From positions 434,001 to 498,000 of the forward strand of contig SNVD02011507.1 in the NCBI GenBank assembly GCA_013180625.2: a DNA stretch of 64,000 nucleotides, in the 5' to 3' direction. The stretch comes from Boswellia sacra (Eukaryota > Streptophyta > Magnoliopsida > Sapindales > Burseraceae). Shown piece after piece: positions 35,541-47,261 of the stretch. The notes below the pieces were generated by a model, which was not told the origin of the DNA, searched no databases, and saw only the letters and a program-made list of their open reading frames with translations. A program made the position numbers and the translations under genes. Every line of letters begins with the position of its first letter. Within the stretch, counting starts at the first letter, position 1.

Positions 35541-37171
35541 CTATTTCTTGAGTTCAAAGCAATTAGACGTGTTATGACTTTCAACTTGGTAAAACTTACA
35601 ATACTTGTTTTTATGTATATTCCTTAGGTTAGATCGTAATGGGGCTGGTTCCTTTAGCATGTCTTTATCTTTGATTTTCTCAAAAGTTTTGTGCTTCATT
35701 ATATCAAGGAGAGTAAAGGTCCTGTCGACAATCATGATGCTCAAAGCAAGGCTAAGAGGATGACCGCTTACCTTTATCCTGACATTCTTTCGTTTGGTTT
35801 CTCAATGGATAATTATCCATGTGATGAGGGGAAAGGTATATTTAGAGTTTGCCTAAGGAAGGTCACCTAATAGATCTCTTCTGCATCAACGTGGTTGGAC
35901 ACCTTAACCAATGCCTCTTGGTAGAAGTGTGGGAGATAAACAGATAATTCCCATGCCAATAGGAGGCCACCTCGGACTCCTTGGACCAGTCCTATCCATC
36001 ATTGAACTGGTCTATTTGGGCAACCTCGCGTTGGTACCTGTCTACAAATGCACGGATGATTCATTGTGGCTTGGCTTAATTGAGAGGAGGCTCTAAGCTC
36101 GTCAGCTCCTCATTTTTAAATTGCCAAAATAAGTGATGAAATTCTGAACGAGATCATCGAAGCTAAAGATGGATGCAGCAGGTAATCTCTTGTACCATTG
36201 TTTAGTTGAACCCTCTAGGGTGAAAGTGAAAGTTCTACACATGATAACTAAGACTTATTGTATATCCATGTGAGCCACAAATGAATCTATGTGTTCTCGA
36301 GGATCAATCGTCCCTTGGTAGGGCTAAATCTAAGGCATCCAAAAATCACGCGAATACTTTTCCATTAGTATTTTTCTGAGGATGGAGACTCCTATTAAGG
36401 ACGATCATCCTTCTCTTTTCCAAAATGTTTGATTACTGCTTCTAGTTTATGAACTTTTTAATTTGTCTCTCGTTGGAGCTACGCATAATGGTTATTTGAT
36501 GTCTCTTTTGAGGAATGTCAACCTTTTTCTGTCTGCTGACTATCGCTTTCATGTAGGTACTCAAGGCGACTTCTTTTTGATTGATGGCTACCCTTCAAGG
36601 CATATGGGCCATGGTAGGAATAAATGGGAAGATCATTGTTGCTCCTATTTGCCCCTTGTTCAACACTAGCTTGATGTTTCTCTTTCAAAGTATAATAGAG
36701 GTTAAACGTTCCTAACTACTTTCTAGGTGTTGTTTGGGTAGGAAGGGAGAGATATGGGCGATCAACCTCTCTATGAATAACACAAGGAGCAAAGTTTTCC
36801 TTAGTTCCCTACTAGGTAAGGACTCTTGTGGTCTGGGCAACCAAGTCAAAGTGTCCACCCACATTAGTAGGTCGTTGGTCATGACGTTTCCCAATTGTCG
36901 AGTGCCTTAACCGAAGGCCTGGTTGAAAACGGCAACCATACTCCCCATCTGTTTAGTAACATTCTGTATAGTTAGCTCTATGGTGGTTAACCAACTTCTC
37001 TTGAGCTTCTTTGGCCTCTCAAACAATGGTTTTGGTTGCGTGAAGTCGAGCCTTTCTAGAGGGTATCACGAAAGCCTTTCCAGGGTTAGGCGCCTTTTAG
37101 GGCTTACGAGGAGCTTCAAGTTCAATCTCTTCCACCTTCTTGGAGCTTGAGTGTTGGGTAGACTGGCTCAT
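35541..37171 (-). pseudogene. broken retrotransposon gag
   Basis: From an ATG at 37171 the minus strand reads a decayed gag with many stops. Near 36230-36130 it contains FTLEGSTKQWYKRLPAASI, typical of the retrotransposon gag domain. The end (35603-35541) reads KYCKFYQVESHNTSNCFELK, the CxxHxxxxHxTxxC-like motif found in plant gypsy gag proteins near the protease. At least six stops or shifts interrupt it, so it cannot make particles. Confidence 0.7.
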
Positions 37172-37228
37172 AGTGAGTGTGACTAAGTTTGAATGGGACT
37201 AACGACTAAGTAAGTTTAAATCATCATT

Positions 37229-37246
37229 CGCACAGATAACGTCAAT
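37229..37246 (-). other. candidate primer-binding site of the retrotransposon
   Basis: On the minus strand, directly after the LTR end CAACA, the sequence ATTGACGTTATCTGTGCG resembles the TTGGCGCCGTCTGTGGG form common after plant gypsy LTRs. The differences fit loss of CpG cytosines by deamination. The match is inferred from memory of the motif. Confidence 0.45.
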
Positions 37247-37449
37247 TGTTGATACATGGATTTTATAGACTTGTGTTTGCATGATGTATTATTCACTTTT
37301 TGGCTAGAGCCCGCACAAATTTATCCTAAAAAAGGGCCTCATTGGGGAATGGTAATAATCTCTCCTTTTATAAGTCACAAGTCAATCCACTAAACAAGAG
37401 ATGTGGACGAAGTCATCGCCCCTGATTTCGACCCAACGTTAGCAATTAT

Positions 37450-37880
37450 ATTATTCTTTTTTGAATTATTCATATGTTTTAGATGAAATTTTAATATTTA
37501 TAAAAGTATAATAACGAGTATATTTTGAAAAGGGGTTTATACAATTTTTTTTAGTTTATTTAAGTTATAACCCAACATTTACTAATATATAGGGATCAAA
37601 GTTAACTTTGTAAAACTTTGTTGATCTAACAATCCAATCCAAATTTAAAGGTATATTTCATTTATGAAGTTAATAATAATATTTACTTTTACGTTATATT
37701 TTAATAGAAAAACTAAATTAATTTACAAAAAACCCATAACGAATTTTATCAACTATAACTTACATAGATGTATATAATTTTTCTCCTTGTGTTATGCCCG
37801 CACCAATTCTTACGGCCGTCAGATACTTTCTCATTGCATCAAACAACTGAATGGTTTCTTTTTTTATTTATTATTATTTT
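37450..37880. other. AT-rich spacer, nothing seen
   Basis: No gene or element end is recognised. Confidence 0.5.
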
Positions 37881-38124
37881 ATAGGATTAGCTATAGTACA
37901 GCTATTATATCGTAGAGTAACTTTCAAAATTTGTAAAAGATGTATAAAAGTTGTAAATATTTATATAAAAATGATAAATACAATTTTATTTATTTTTTCA
38001 TAATTTTTTTAATATTTAGATACAATTTTTATATAAATATTTATAATATTTACACTTTATTTACAATTTTTTTACAATATTTGAAAGATATTTTACGATA
38101 CAATAATTATACTGTAGCTAACCC
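37881..38124. mobile_element. fold-back MITE, ~245 bp
   Basis: The whole element is a long imperfect hairpin. The left arm GGATTAGCTATAGTACAGCT continues TATCGTA and TTTCAAAATTTGTAAA. It pairs with the right arm, whose reverse complement reads GGGTTAGCTACAGTATAATT, then TATCGTA and TTTCAAATATTGTAAA. TTATTTTA occurs on both sides, but in low-complexity sequence. Confidence 0.7.
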
Positions 38125-38619
38125 TTATTTTACTAAAGGCTTCTTGCTGAGCATTTAATGTTTCTCTGGCACGTTAAATGCTTTTATGGCTTCTCTTTCT
38201 TCTCTCATAAGTTAATCACGTCTACTTTCCATCAATTCTGAAAATCCAGCCAGTTTCTTGTGCTTCTTCTCTCACCGACGATGCACTCTCTTCCCTCGCA
38301 AATCAATGGCTTATGAATCACTTTCTCACCTTACAAATCAAATGGCTTCTCATTTTCAAATAATTCTTAAAGCTATTCGCTTTCTTTTATTCTCTCACCT
38401 ACGAATTACTCTTATGTTGCTTAGACATTTTTCATGCTTTTATTTGTTGGTTTTGCCTTCCATCTCTTACTTGTTGGTTCCCAAATTTTCTGAGAGATGT
38501 TATCGGGATATATTTCAAAGCCATTGTCGTGCTTGGAAGATATGGTTAAATTAATTGATGTAAAGGAAAGAGTTTTTTTTTCTTTTCTTTTTTTCAATCT
38601 TTGAATATCCAACTATGAT
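38125..38619. other. short spacer, no supported gene
   Basis: A 98-codon frame (38258-38554) is Leu/Phe/Ser-rich and has no domain that I recognise. I do not call it a gene. Confidence 0.45.
38612..38619 (+). repeat. left 8-bp target-site duplication of the hAT element
   Basis: ACTATGAT precedes the element and is repeated exactly at 40014-40021. Eight bases is the hallmark of hAT insertions. Confidence 0.85.
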
Positions 38620-40013
38620 TAGGGTTGGTAATAGAGCAGGGCGGGTCTGGGAAGGCAAGTAACCATCCCTGCTCTATTGAATTTTTTCTTGCCCACGGGA
38701 CGGGTTGGGTTGGGTTGGGTCAAAATTTTAAAGAGAAGGCACAGACCCGCCCCACCCCGCCCAATTTAAATTTTATTAAATTATTTTATCTAAAATATAA
38801 ATATGGTTATAATCATTATTTAAAATTATAAAAAATTTATATTCAATCTACTTCATTAAAAAAAACATTACATCTATAAAATTTTAAAATAACATAAATA
38901 TAATTTATTCTTAATCTAAAATAAAATACATATACGCATGAAAAATATTTCATAGCAAATCTAATTATTCGACTATCATTAAAAGTAAAAAAATTAATTA
39001 CATTAGATAAAAAAAATCTTTGTAGAAATTTTTATTTATATTTGCATTATACAAGCTAAATGGTGATTGTATTTAAACTTAAAAGAACTAAAATTAATCT
39101 ATATTATATAAAAAAATCCATTACCCATAAAGTTTATATAAGTTTTAATTTTTATTGGCATTATCATTATGCAAGCTAAATGGTAATTGTATAAATTAGT
39201 TATATCATCTAAAAAAATAGTGTCCACTAATTACCATTTGATTTTATTAATAATAATTTTACATACTCTATTAGAAATAATATTAAAAATGTATTATTGC
39301 TTGTAAACTAGTTAATTGACAATTTTTTAAATAGTTGATAATACAATTAAATAATTTTCTAATAGCATGTTGATTTAATTTCAATGTAATAATAATAATA
39401 ATATGATTGACATATACCAATTAATTAACATTATATATATTTATAAAACATTAATAATTCAATTAATTAATTTAAATTACGATAAATCATATATTTAATA
39501 TTATAAGATTGTTCTTATCATATTTCTATTTACATATTTAGAAAATAATATATTGTTATACCAAAGTTATACATTTTGGAAATGATCTTGTTAATATTAC
39601 AATAATTTAATTAGTACTTAATAATCTATATCAACATTATATATATTATACAAATTTAATTACTTAAAATACAACGATTTTATTTTGTCATTATAACATG
39701 ATACTAAAAGATGTTAATTATTAATTAAAATATTACTTTTGTCAAAGCATTTGTATTGTTCGTAAAATTATGAAGAATTCACGTATATGAAAAGTTTAAC
39801 AAATATAACCTTAAAAATTACTAAACAGTTCTAAAATTTTAAAACTTTACAAATACAACCCTATATTTTGCAGGGCAGGGTGTTTCAACGGGTCCAAGGC
39901 GTTGGACCTAGACTCGGACCCGCTCCAAACTAGTTTTGGGACGGGTCTTGCCCTGCCCCATTTTTGCAGGCCACATCGGGGCCTCAGACCTAGCGAGTCA
40001 AATTGCCATCCTA
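38620..40013. mobile_element. non-autonomous hAT element
   Basis: The ends are TAGGGTTGGTAATAGAGC at the left and, read from the right, TAGGATGGCAATTTGACTC. They match the TAGGG(A/G)TGGCAA form of plant hAT elements. Subterminal sequences are G/C-rich with GGGTTGGGTTGGGTTGGG (about 38701-38720) and CGGACCCGCTCC, typical hAT subterminal repeats. The 1394-bp element has an AT-rich interior with no transposase. The perfect 8-bp duplication fixes the borders. Confidence 0.88.
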
Positions 40014-40385
40014 ACTATGATGTTAAGTCTATTGAGAAGCTAACTTAATAGCTATTGATTTTTTTTCTGTGTATCTCTGGTTTCAACTAATTGAAAACCT
40101 TAATGCTTTAAGATCTATAAAGACCTCCATATATACCTCCATATGAGAGTTTTCAGATCAAATACTAGTAAAAATTATAGGTGTTTTTCATAACTTATAT
40201 GAAACTAAATGAATAAAATTTATTAGAAGATCCAAGAAGAAGATGGTATGGAACCGAAGGGAGGAGAGACAAAAAGTAGAACAGATGAGAGAGAAAATAA
40301 AGAAATTAAATCAAAAGCAGACATAATTAACATAATTAAGCTTACTAACTTTCTCGTTTTCCTATAAAAATATACTATGTATAAA

Positions 40386-40394
40386 AAAATAATA
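40386..40394 (+). repeat. left 9-bp target-site duplication of the fold-back MULE
   Basis: AAAATAATA is repeated at 42017-42025, directly outside the inverted arms. The motif is low in complexity, but the junction positions agree with the ends of the arms. Confidence 0.7.
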
Positions 40395-42016
40395 GGAAAA
40401 ATTGAAAAAATAGACACAATTAGGGATCCTAGTTGAAATTTGGACACATCCTGAAAAATTTTTATGCCATAGACACTTTTTTGACAAAAAGACCCAATTA
40501 CCCTTATTTATTCAATTTTTTTCCAGAGCCTTATCTCCCTCTCTTCAGACGAAAATTACGGAAACCTATCTTCCTCTTTTTAGACGAAAATTACCAAAAC
40601 CCATTCACACTGCTCAAAACACAAACCAACACGAGTATCGCCTGAAGATAGAAGCATCAAACAAGACGACGCATAGAGAAGCACCCATCGACAGGTGATT
40701 TGATTTGGTTGTTATTCGTTAGATTTGATTTAGTTTTTAGGGAATTAGAATTCAGGATTTGAGTTTTCGACAGATTTGTGAACTTATTTAGGAATAAATC
40801 GAGTGTTGTATGTGATTTTTGTGGTTTGATGCGTATGAAAACCGATGAAACGAGTTGTGAATCTAGTGTTATATCGCGCTGAAGAAGACACTCGACACTC
40901 GACAATTACCTGTCGAGTCGCGTCGAGTTGTGTAATGTCGAGTATCGAGTGTTTGTCGAGTGGTGGTGTAGTGTCGAGTATCAGATAATTGTTGAGTGGT
41001 GTAGTGTCAAGTAGTACAGTGTCGAGTGTTGAAGTGTCGAGTGTCGAAGTGTCGAGTGTCAAATGTTTATCGAGTGGTGGTGTAGTGACAAATGGTTGTG
41101 TAGTGTCAGAGTGTCGGATATTTGTCGAGTGTCGGGTGTCGAGTGGGGTAGTGTCGAGTGGTGTTGTGACGACACTCGACACAAGACAATGCGACACTTG
41201 ACACTCGACAACACTCGACAATTATCCGACACTCGACTCTACACTACTCGACACTACACCACTCGACAGACACTCGACACTCAACACTACACAATCACTC
41301 GTCACTATACCACCACTCGACAGACACTCGACACTCGATACTACACAATCACTCATCACTATACCACCACTCGACAAACACTCGAGACACGATACTTCAA
41401 CACTCGACACTACACCACTAGACACTACACCACTCAACAATTATCCGATACTCGACACTACACCACCACTCGATAAACACTCGACATTTCACCACTCGAC
41501 AAACACTCGACACTTGACATTACACAACTCGACAGGTAGTTGTCGAGTGTCTTCTTCAGCGTGATGGAACACTGGATTCACAACTCGTTTCGTCGATTTT
41601 TACACGCATCAAACCACAAAAATCACATATAACACTCAATTTATCCCTAAATAAGTTCACAAATCCGTCGGAAACTCAAATCCTGAATTCAAATTCCCTA
41701 AAAACTAAATCAAATCGAACAAATAACAACCAAATCAAATCACGTGTCGATGGGTGCTTCTCTCGGCGTCATCTTGCTTGATACTTCTATTCTCAGGCGA
41801 TGCTCGTGTTGATTTGTGTTTCGAGCACTATCGATGGGTTTCGATAATTTTTGACTGAAGAAAGAAATAAGGGGAAATAAGACTTTGAAAAAAAATTGAA
41901 TACATAAGGGTAATTGAGTCTTTTTATCAAGAAAGTGTCTATGATATGAAAATTTTTCAGGATGTGTCTAAATTTCAACTAGGGTCTCTAATTATATCTA
42001 TTTTTTCAATTTTTCC
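40395..42016. mobile_element. fold-back MULE-like element, nearly a full palindrome
   Basis: The outer arms (40395-40920 and 42016-41530) are inverted copies over about 500 bp with scattered changes. They start GGAAAAATTGAAAAAATAGA on both strands. The centre (40890-41545) is a tandem repeat whose units also switch orientation: GTCGAGTG on the left, CACTCGAC on the right, changing near 41170-41180. The element could therefore fold into a single hairpin with ~750-bp arms. The 9-bp duplication and long arms fit MULE or Foldback elements. There is no real coding sequence; long frames in the centre are repeat translations. Confidence 0.85.
40890..41545. repeat. mirror-arranged minisatellite (TGTCGAGTG / CACTCGACA)
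   Basis: The left half is built from TGTCGAGTGG(T/A), and the right half from its reverse complement. The core units are about 10-16 bp, grouped into higher-order blocks (for example TCGAGTGGTGGTGTAGTG). The CpG in TCGA is well kept although the host DNA is CpG-poor. Confidence 0.85.
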
Positions 42017-42243
42017 AAAATAATAATAAATAATTCCTTAAACTATTTTTATTTCCTATCGTTTTTCCATCAACGCATTCTTAAGATAAGAGTTACTTAA
42101 TTTCATGGACAATTGTATTCATTTACAGCTAAAATCGACTTATTTTAACATTAAGCCTCATTATATAATTTTTTTAATTATTATTGCTTCTTATTTCTCA
42201 TGCTATAAATATGTGTAACTCAATTATTAGGCATTAATTATGT

Positions 42244-42252
42244 AATGAAAAA
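42244..42252 (+). repeat. left 9-bp target-site duplication
   Basis: AATGAAAAA is repeated exactly at 44172-44180, directly outside the terminal inverted repeats of the next element. Confidence 0.75.
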
Positions 42253-44171
42253 GGAAACTTATTCACCAAACCCCCAATGTTTGAGGAATCTTAAAGACCC
42301 CCCAACTTTTCAAAAATATGCACTAAACCCCTAGTCGTTAATTATTTTTTTAAAATAATGTGATAATATTATAATATCATTTATGTTCTTATCTCTTAAG
42401 GTTGCTTTTGGTGCACTATATAGAATTGTATAATTATCACTGTAGCGGATAGCATTGTATTGAATTGTATAGCAATGAAATGAGTAAATTGTATACTGTA
42501 TTCGGTTTGTCGTTGTATCGGATAAATGTTAACTAATACTGGGTTTAGTATAACATCGAATCGGATTGTATTAAACTTTTTTGTATATTAAATTAAAATA
42601 AATAAATAATTATATTTAATAAATTTTAATAAAAAACTAAACTCATCAGTTAGACTAATTATAAAATACTAGAACTTTTTTTAGTGCATAAATAAATTAA
42701 TATATTCAAAATTACATATAAATATGAATAAATTTAAAATTTTAATTATAAAAAATGTGAAGAATTGTTAATTGAATATGAATATACATAAATATACAAT
42801 TAATTATTTTAATTAAATTTATTTGATTTAAATGATGTATTTGGTTTTATAATATTTCTTTTTTTCTTTTTCTCTCTTTACTTTCCTTTTCTTTCCGTCT
42901 CTTTTTGGCTTAAGTTGCAAAAGTCTTTTATCTCCTCTCCTCTCTTTTCTTCTATTTGTCTTCTTTCTTTAATTTTTTTTCATATCAACTTCAAGTGTTG
43001 ATGGCACAGCGGCTAAGGGATTTGAGGTAAGGAACTCGAAATAGCCATCATTTGGCTGAGTTTAGGGGTTTGTTAATGTTGAAATGAGATTTTGGGAGAG
43101 AGAAGGGAAGAAGGAAGAAGATGAACAAAGAAGAAAGAAGGGAAGTGAGAGAGAAATAAGAGAGATTGGGAAAGAGAAGCAAGAGTAGTTATGCCAATAG
43201 TAGTTATACGGCTTTAACTCAGGGTCCTCCTCGGGATAATATATCCATGTCTTATGCAGTTCTTCTATAATCTTTTACAGTCCTATCCTCGCTTATTTAG
43301 TTGCCTAAAGGGGGTTTTATTTTATTATTCATATAACCACTAGTTAATACTATCCTAACTGGCTTGCAAACACGCCTAAGTGTTAAAATAAACTAATACG
43401 TGTTAAAAAAATTAATAATGTTATAATGTCATTTATGCCAGTGAAATATCATATTTAACATTTTATCTCTTAAAACTTTAGAAATTTGTAAGTATTAGGA
43501 TTTGATTCAATTCAACCACCGAGCCAAAGAGAAAATTTAATTTTTAATGAACAAAAAATTTATTTAACCTATTTGAATGAAATAATGGCTCATTCATCAA
43601 AACAACCCATCACAACTAAACTTAATTTCAATAGCATCTAAATTACATGAAACTCAAGTCCTAATTACACAATCCCAACCAAAATGCAAGTAATTTGTTT
43701 TTTTTTTTTTTTTGCTTTTTTGTGAAAATCAAATAGAAAATAGAAAACTAATCAACATAAAAAATATATAATAAAATCTATATCAAAATGAAAAAATATG
43801 AAAAAAATAATATCTATATCAAAATGAAAAAATAAAATCTATATCAAATAGATCTTTTTTATTAGGTTTTTATTTTCTATTTGATTTTCAAAAAGAAAAA
43901 AAGAAAAAAAAAGAAATCGGATTATTTCATTCAAATTTGTAATAAATTTGTTGTTCTTTGAAAATAAGATCATCCCTTTGATTTAGTGGTAGAGTTCATG
44001 TTTTATAACTTATATGTACTAGGTTTGAGAGAAGATAAAAGGATAAATATAATATTTTACTTGAGAGATAAGGGCATCAAAAATAATTAACTATTGGGGG
44101 TTTGCTGATTATCTGAAAAGTCGGAGGGCCTTGTAGAATTTCCTCAAACATTGGGTTGACTGTAAATCCCC
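42253..44171. mobile_element. non-autonomous MULE-like element, 1.9 kb
   Basis: The left end and the reverse complement of the right end are similar for about 130 bp: start GG, then CAATGTTTGAGGAA, GACCCCCCAACTTTTCA (right: GGCCCTCCGACTTTTCA), AAACCCC, GTTAATTATTTTT and CTTATCTCT. With the 9-bp duplication this is a MULE-type element. The interior has a pyrimidine-rich tract (42850-42975), a purine-rich tract (43085-43190) that can pair with it, and a perfect 20-bp inverted repeat (43722-43741 with 43870-43889). No transposase is present. Confidence 0.8.
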
Positions 44172-44180
44172 AATGAAAAA

Positions 44181-44545
44181 CCACAATCTTGGAATAAGGT
44201 ATTATACAGTGCTCTCAAAATATGAAAGTTGCTCGAAGACAATTACATATTTTTTATTATTAATAAATATTTAATTTTCGTATTAAGTAATTATTTTGAT
44301 ACCCTTATTGGACCCTGTTACACTTAAGTTTAATTTTTATATAAACAAATTAAAAAGAACACTGTAACAAATAGATACTATATATAATTATTTTAATAAT
44401 GAATTTTCTCTTTCCTTTTGCAGCTGTACGATAAAATTATCTTTCTTATACATTAAGAAAATATAAAAAAGACAAGAGAATATGTAAGTCACAATTGGTT
44501 GAATTTAATTTTTAATTTTTAATTTTTAATTTTATTCATAAAAAG

Positions 44546-44584
<39 letters not shown>

Positions 44585-46620
44585 ATTCAATATAATTTCC
44601 GTGAGATTTAAGTCTAGCCCATGTGGTTTTCACCGCAAAAGATCACATAATATGGAGGTTGAGATTCTAACTAAATTTAATATTAATCCCAATCTTAATA
44701 TAAAATTAATATTTCAATTTAGTAGTTACATTTTACAACTCTTTGTTACAAATTAACATTAGGCAATGCATCATTATCTATATTTTCGTGCCCGTTTAAA
44801 TTTATTTTAATTTTAGGCATGACATGATCAAATTGACCACGGGCCTGCCCCCAGACTTGGTTTTGCACTCAACATGCAAGTTCTAACAACTCAACCTAAT
44901 CGATAAAACCACAATACAAATGTTTACATAACCAAACAAAAAAATTATACACTTTCACGTTTTAAATGGAAAATCATATAATAAGCTAATGTGAAAACGA
45001 ATTATATAGATCGCATCTTTTGACCGATTGATAAAGAAAGATAAATTTATAATATCTCAACTTGGCATTAATAATGAAATTGTGTTGGACTTGGACCCTT
45101 GATTTTGTAATGTTATTGCACAATCATATGAAACAGAGGACACTTTGAGCATGAATAACGATGAATCTCGATTTGGGCTGGACTGGAACATCGATTGATT
45201 TGCCACCGTGCACTCGCAAGTCGCAATAATGTCCGCGGAAAGTTATTGTTAAGCTAATCCTGATGTGACGAATAATTTTCTATCAATTTTTCTTCAAAAT
45301 TTCCTTGGCTAATAAACATTATAATAACGTTAACTAATTCAATGAACGTGGAACATGTTAATTTGAAAATTTAGTTATTGAAATAGCATTGGACAGCGTG
45401 GGAAGAGTTGTTTCACATAGTGAAATTGTCGGCGGTTAATAATTCACATTCTAACTCAATTTGGTAAGATAAGCTTATGGGTCACGGTTAGTAGTATCAT
45501 ATCATATGGGTTGTTATTCTGTCAAGTAAAGAGACGATTATTCATTGGGCAACGCTTTTAAAATATTTTAAGTCTTATTCTTTTCATAAAATAAAAAATA
45601 TTAGTTTAATGTTTTTTTTTTCTAATAATTCATTTTCAAGAGACAGAAATACCTAAATTGTTTGAAAAACGTTGGACATGGATGTAATTTACTGTAAAGA
45701 TGTTTATGGTGGGGTAATGAAGATCTAGGTAAAGGTAGAGGTTAAACGTAAGAAGGAAAGGAGCCACCAACCAGAACGAAATAATGTGGACACTACTTCT
45801 ATCTGAATCAAACACATTAAAACCATCTTCATGACAGCTAGTCTGTAACCACAAGCTTGAACAAGAAGCGACAATGAAGACTGTGGTACGTATTATTTCC
45901 CTTACACTTTGTTGTAGAAAAACAAAAAAACAAAAGAAAGTATTTTATAATTGGTATGATTGGCTATAACAATCTCTTGATTTGCGGGTGAAGGTTGTCC
46001 AAAATCATTTCTATGATCTTTATTCCTTGCGTTGCGTGTGGAGGGTTTGGTTTTCATTGTATTTCTGTATTTTATTGTTATTTATTTGTCATGATTGTGA
46101 AGCAAGTATAAATTGTTACATTCTTAAGCCATCAAATTTTACCGCAAAATTGATTAGTGGGTCATTTTCGTAACAAGCTAGTGCTCCTACGTTTATGACT
46201 TGTCATAATTAACTAATGAGTTGAGTGCCACGTCATAGACTTTTCTATAACATTTAAGAACAAGTTATAATATATACACATTGGGTTTGGAAATAAAGTT
46301 AGTAAAAATGAGCACGGGAGTAGGGGATCCACGATGTGGGCGTATTAAAGGGCAATCCGAGGTGGGTAAATGGTCACGTGGTAGAATGGTCCGGCACGAC
46401 ACATCTTAAAGTAGAAAGAACCGTCTCTGACCATCGAAGCCTCTTAGGCATGGATAAAGTTGGTAACTCTTCAAAGTGTACGACATCCACAATTTTGTTT
46501 TCTTTTGTTTGTATTCATTTTATTTTATTTTTTGGGCTTTCAAATTCTAAAATAACGATAAAATATCTGACCAGTAACATGGCATAAATTCTGAAACCAG
46601 TTATCGTTGAAGCAGTTGAG
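44181..46620. other. intergenic DNA, no supported gene
   Basis: This is AT-rich sequence with an (AT)n microsatellite at about 44549-44578 and a TTTTAATTT array just before it. Short open frames exist, but none has a domain or a plausible exon structure. Confidence 0.5.
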
Positions 46621-46711
46621 TAACTAGGAATTGATGTCCACTTATTCTCTCTTCTCTCTCTTCTGCTTCCAATCTCCTCTCCTCTGCTCTCTTCTCTGTG
46701 TTCTGTTCTTC

Positions 46712-46719
46712 CCTTATAT
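46712..46719 (+). promoter_or_regulatory. candidate TATA box of the RLCK gene
   Basis: TATATATC follows a CT-rich stretch (46640-46700). A 5' UTR intron (a GT near 46738 to TTTGCAG near 47136) is possible but not proven. Confidence 0.35.
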
Positions 46720-47151
46720 ATCACCTTCCTCTGATTGGTATGTTCATTAACAGCCTTTCTTAGTCTTCTTCTTAACTTTTTTTTTGTTTGATTTTAAAAA
46801 TCTGTATGCTCTTTGTAATGGCCGAATTTGTTCTGTTTCTGTTTATGGATGTTTCGTGTTTTGATTATGAGAACAGATTTGGTTTCTTATTCTAATTTTG
46901 TGTGCTGGTTTTATATATGAATATGTGTTGCTCAGTTTCATTTCCAACGTTAGAGAGATGCTATTCTTTGCTGTAAGTTGCATCAATTCTTTATCTTTGC
47001 ACTCACGTTAGCTGTTGTTCTTAATCTTGTCTATGTTTTTCATCTGTATGTTGCTAAGAAATTTGTTCTACTGTTGAAACTTCATCCTTTAAACCACAGA
47101 ATTGCTTATTTTCGCGTTTGAAAATCATATTTGCAGAGAGAAGAGTAAAAC

Positions 47152-47252
47152 TATGGTGAAATAACCTGTACAGGACTGCGAAGAAGAATGCTCTGTTCTT
47201 TCCCTACGGTCTTGATAAAGGTGAAATGAAATCTCAGTCTTTTGACTTGTGA
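47152..47252 (+). promoter_or_regulatory. three short upstream ORFs in the RLCK leader
   Basis: Upstream frames are 47152-47163 (3 codons), 47188-47229 (13 codons) and 47226-47252 (8 codons). The second ends in TGA overlapping the ATG of the third (ATGA). The third stops 9 bases before the main ATG at 47262. If all lie in the mature leader they should lower or tune translation. Confidence 0.5.
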
Positions 47253-47261
47253 TTTTTGGCT

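Larger units (their letters stand above)
32787..37444 (-). mobile_element. gypsy-type LTR retrotransposon relic, gag only
   Basis: Read on the minus strand the element starts TGCTAACG (37444) and ends ATCAACA (32787). The sides carry a 5-bp ATTAT repeat (32782-32786, 37445-37449), weak because the DNA is AT-rich. The first LTR appears to be 37444-37247, ending TATCAACA. It is followed directly by a primer-binding-like site and a broken gag. No protease, reverse transcriptase or integrase is visible, so the element is a deleted or LARD-like copy. The far end (32787-33060) has LTR features on the minus strand (TATATAAACC and a terminal GTGCATCAACA) but is not a close copy of the 37-kb LTR except at its last ~18 bases. 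Confidence 0.6.

Noticed and set aside
38258..38554. 98-codon frame between MITE and hAT element
   Set aside because: It is low-complexity Leu/Ser/Phe with no start context, splice pattern or domain.
40784..41476. Long open frames in both directions through the 41-kb repeat
   Set aside because: They only translate the TGTCGAGTG/CACTCGACA repeat (DTTPLDTRH-like strings) and exist because the repeat lacks stop codons.
40890..41545. CRISPR-like appearance of regularly repeated short motifs
   Set aside because: There are no unique spacers of constant length, no cas genes, and the genome is a plant.
42253..44180. LTR retrotransposon interpretation of the similar ends
   Set aside because: The ends are inverted, not direct, and the duplication is 9 bp, so a MULE-type element fits better.
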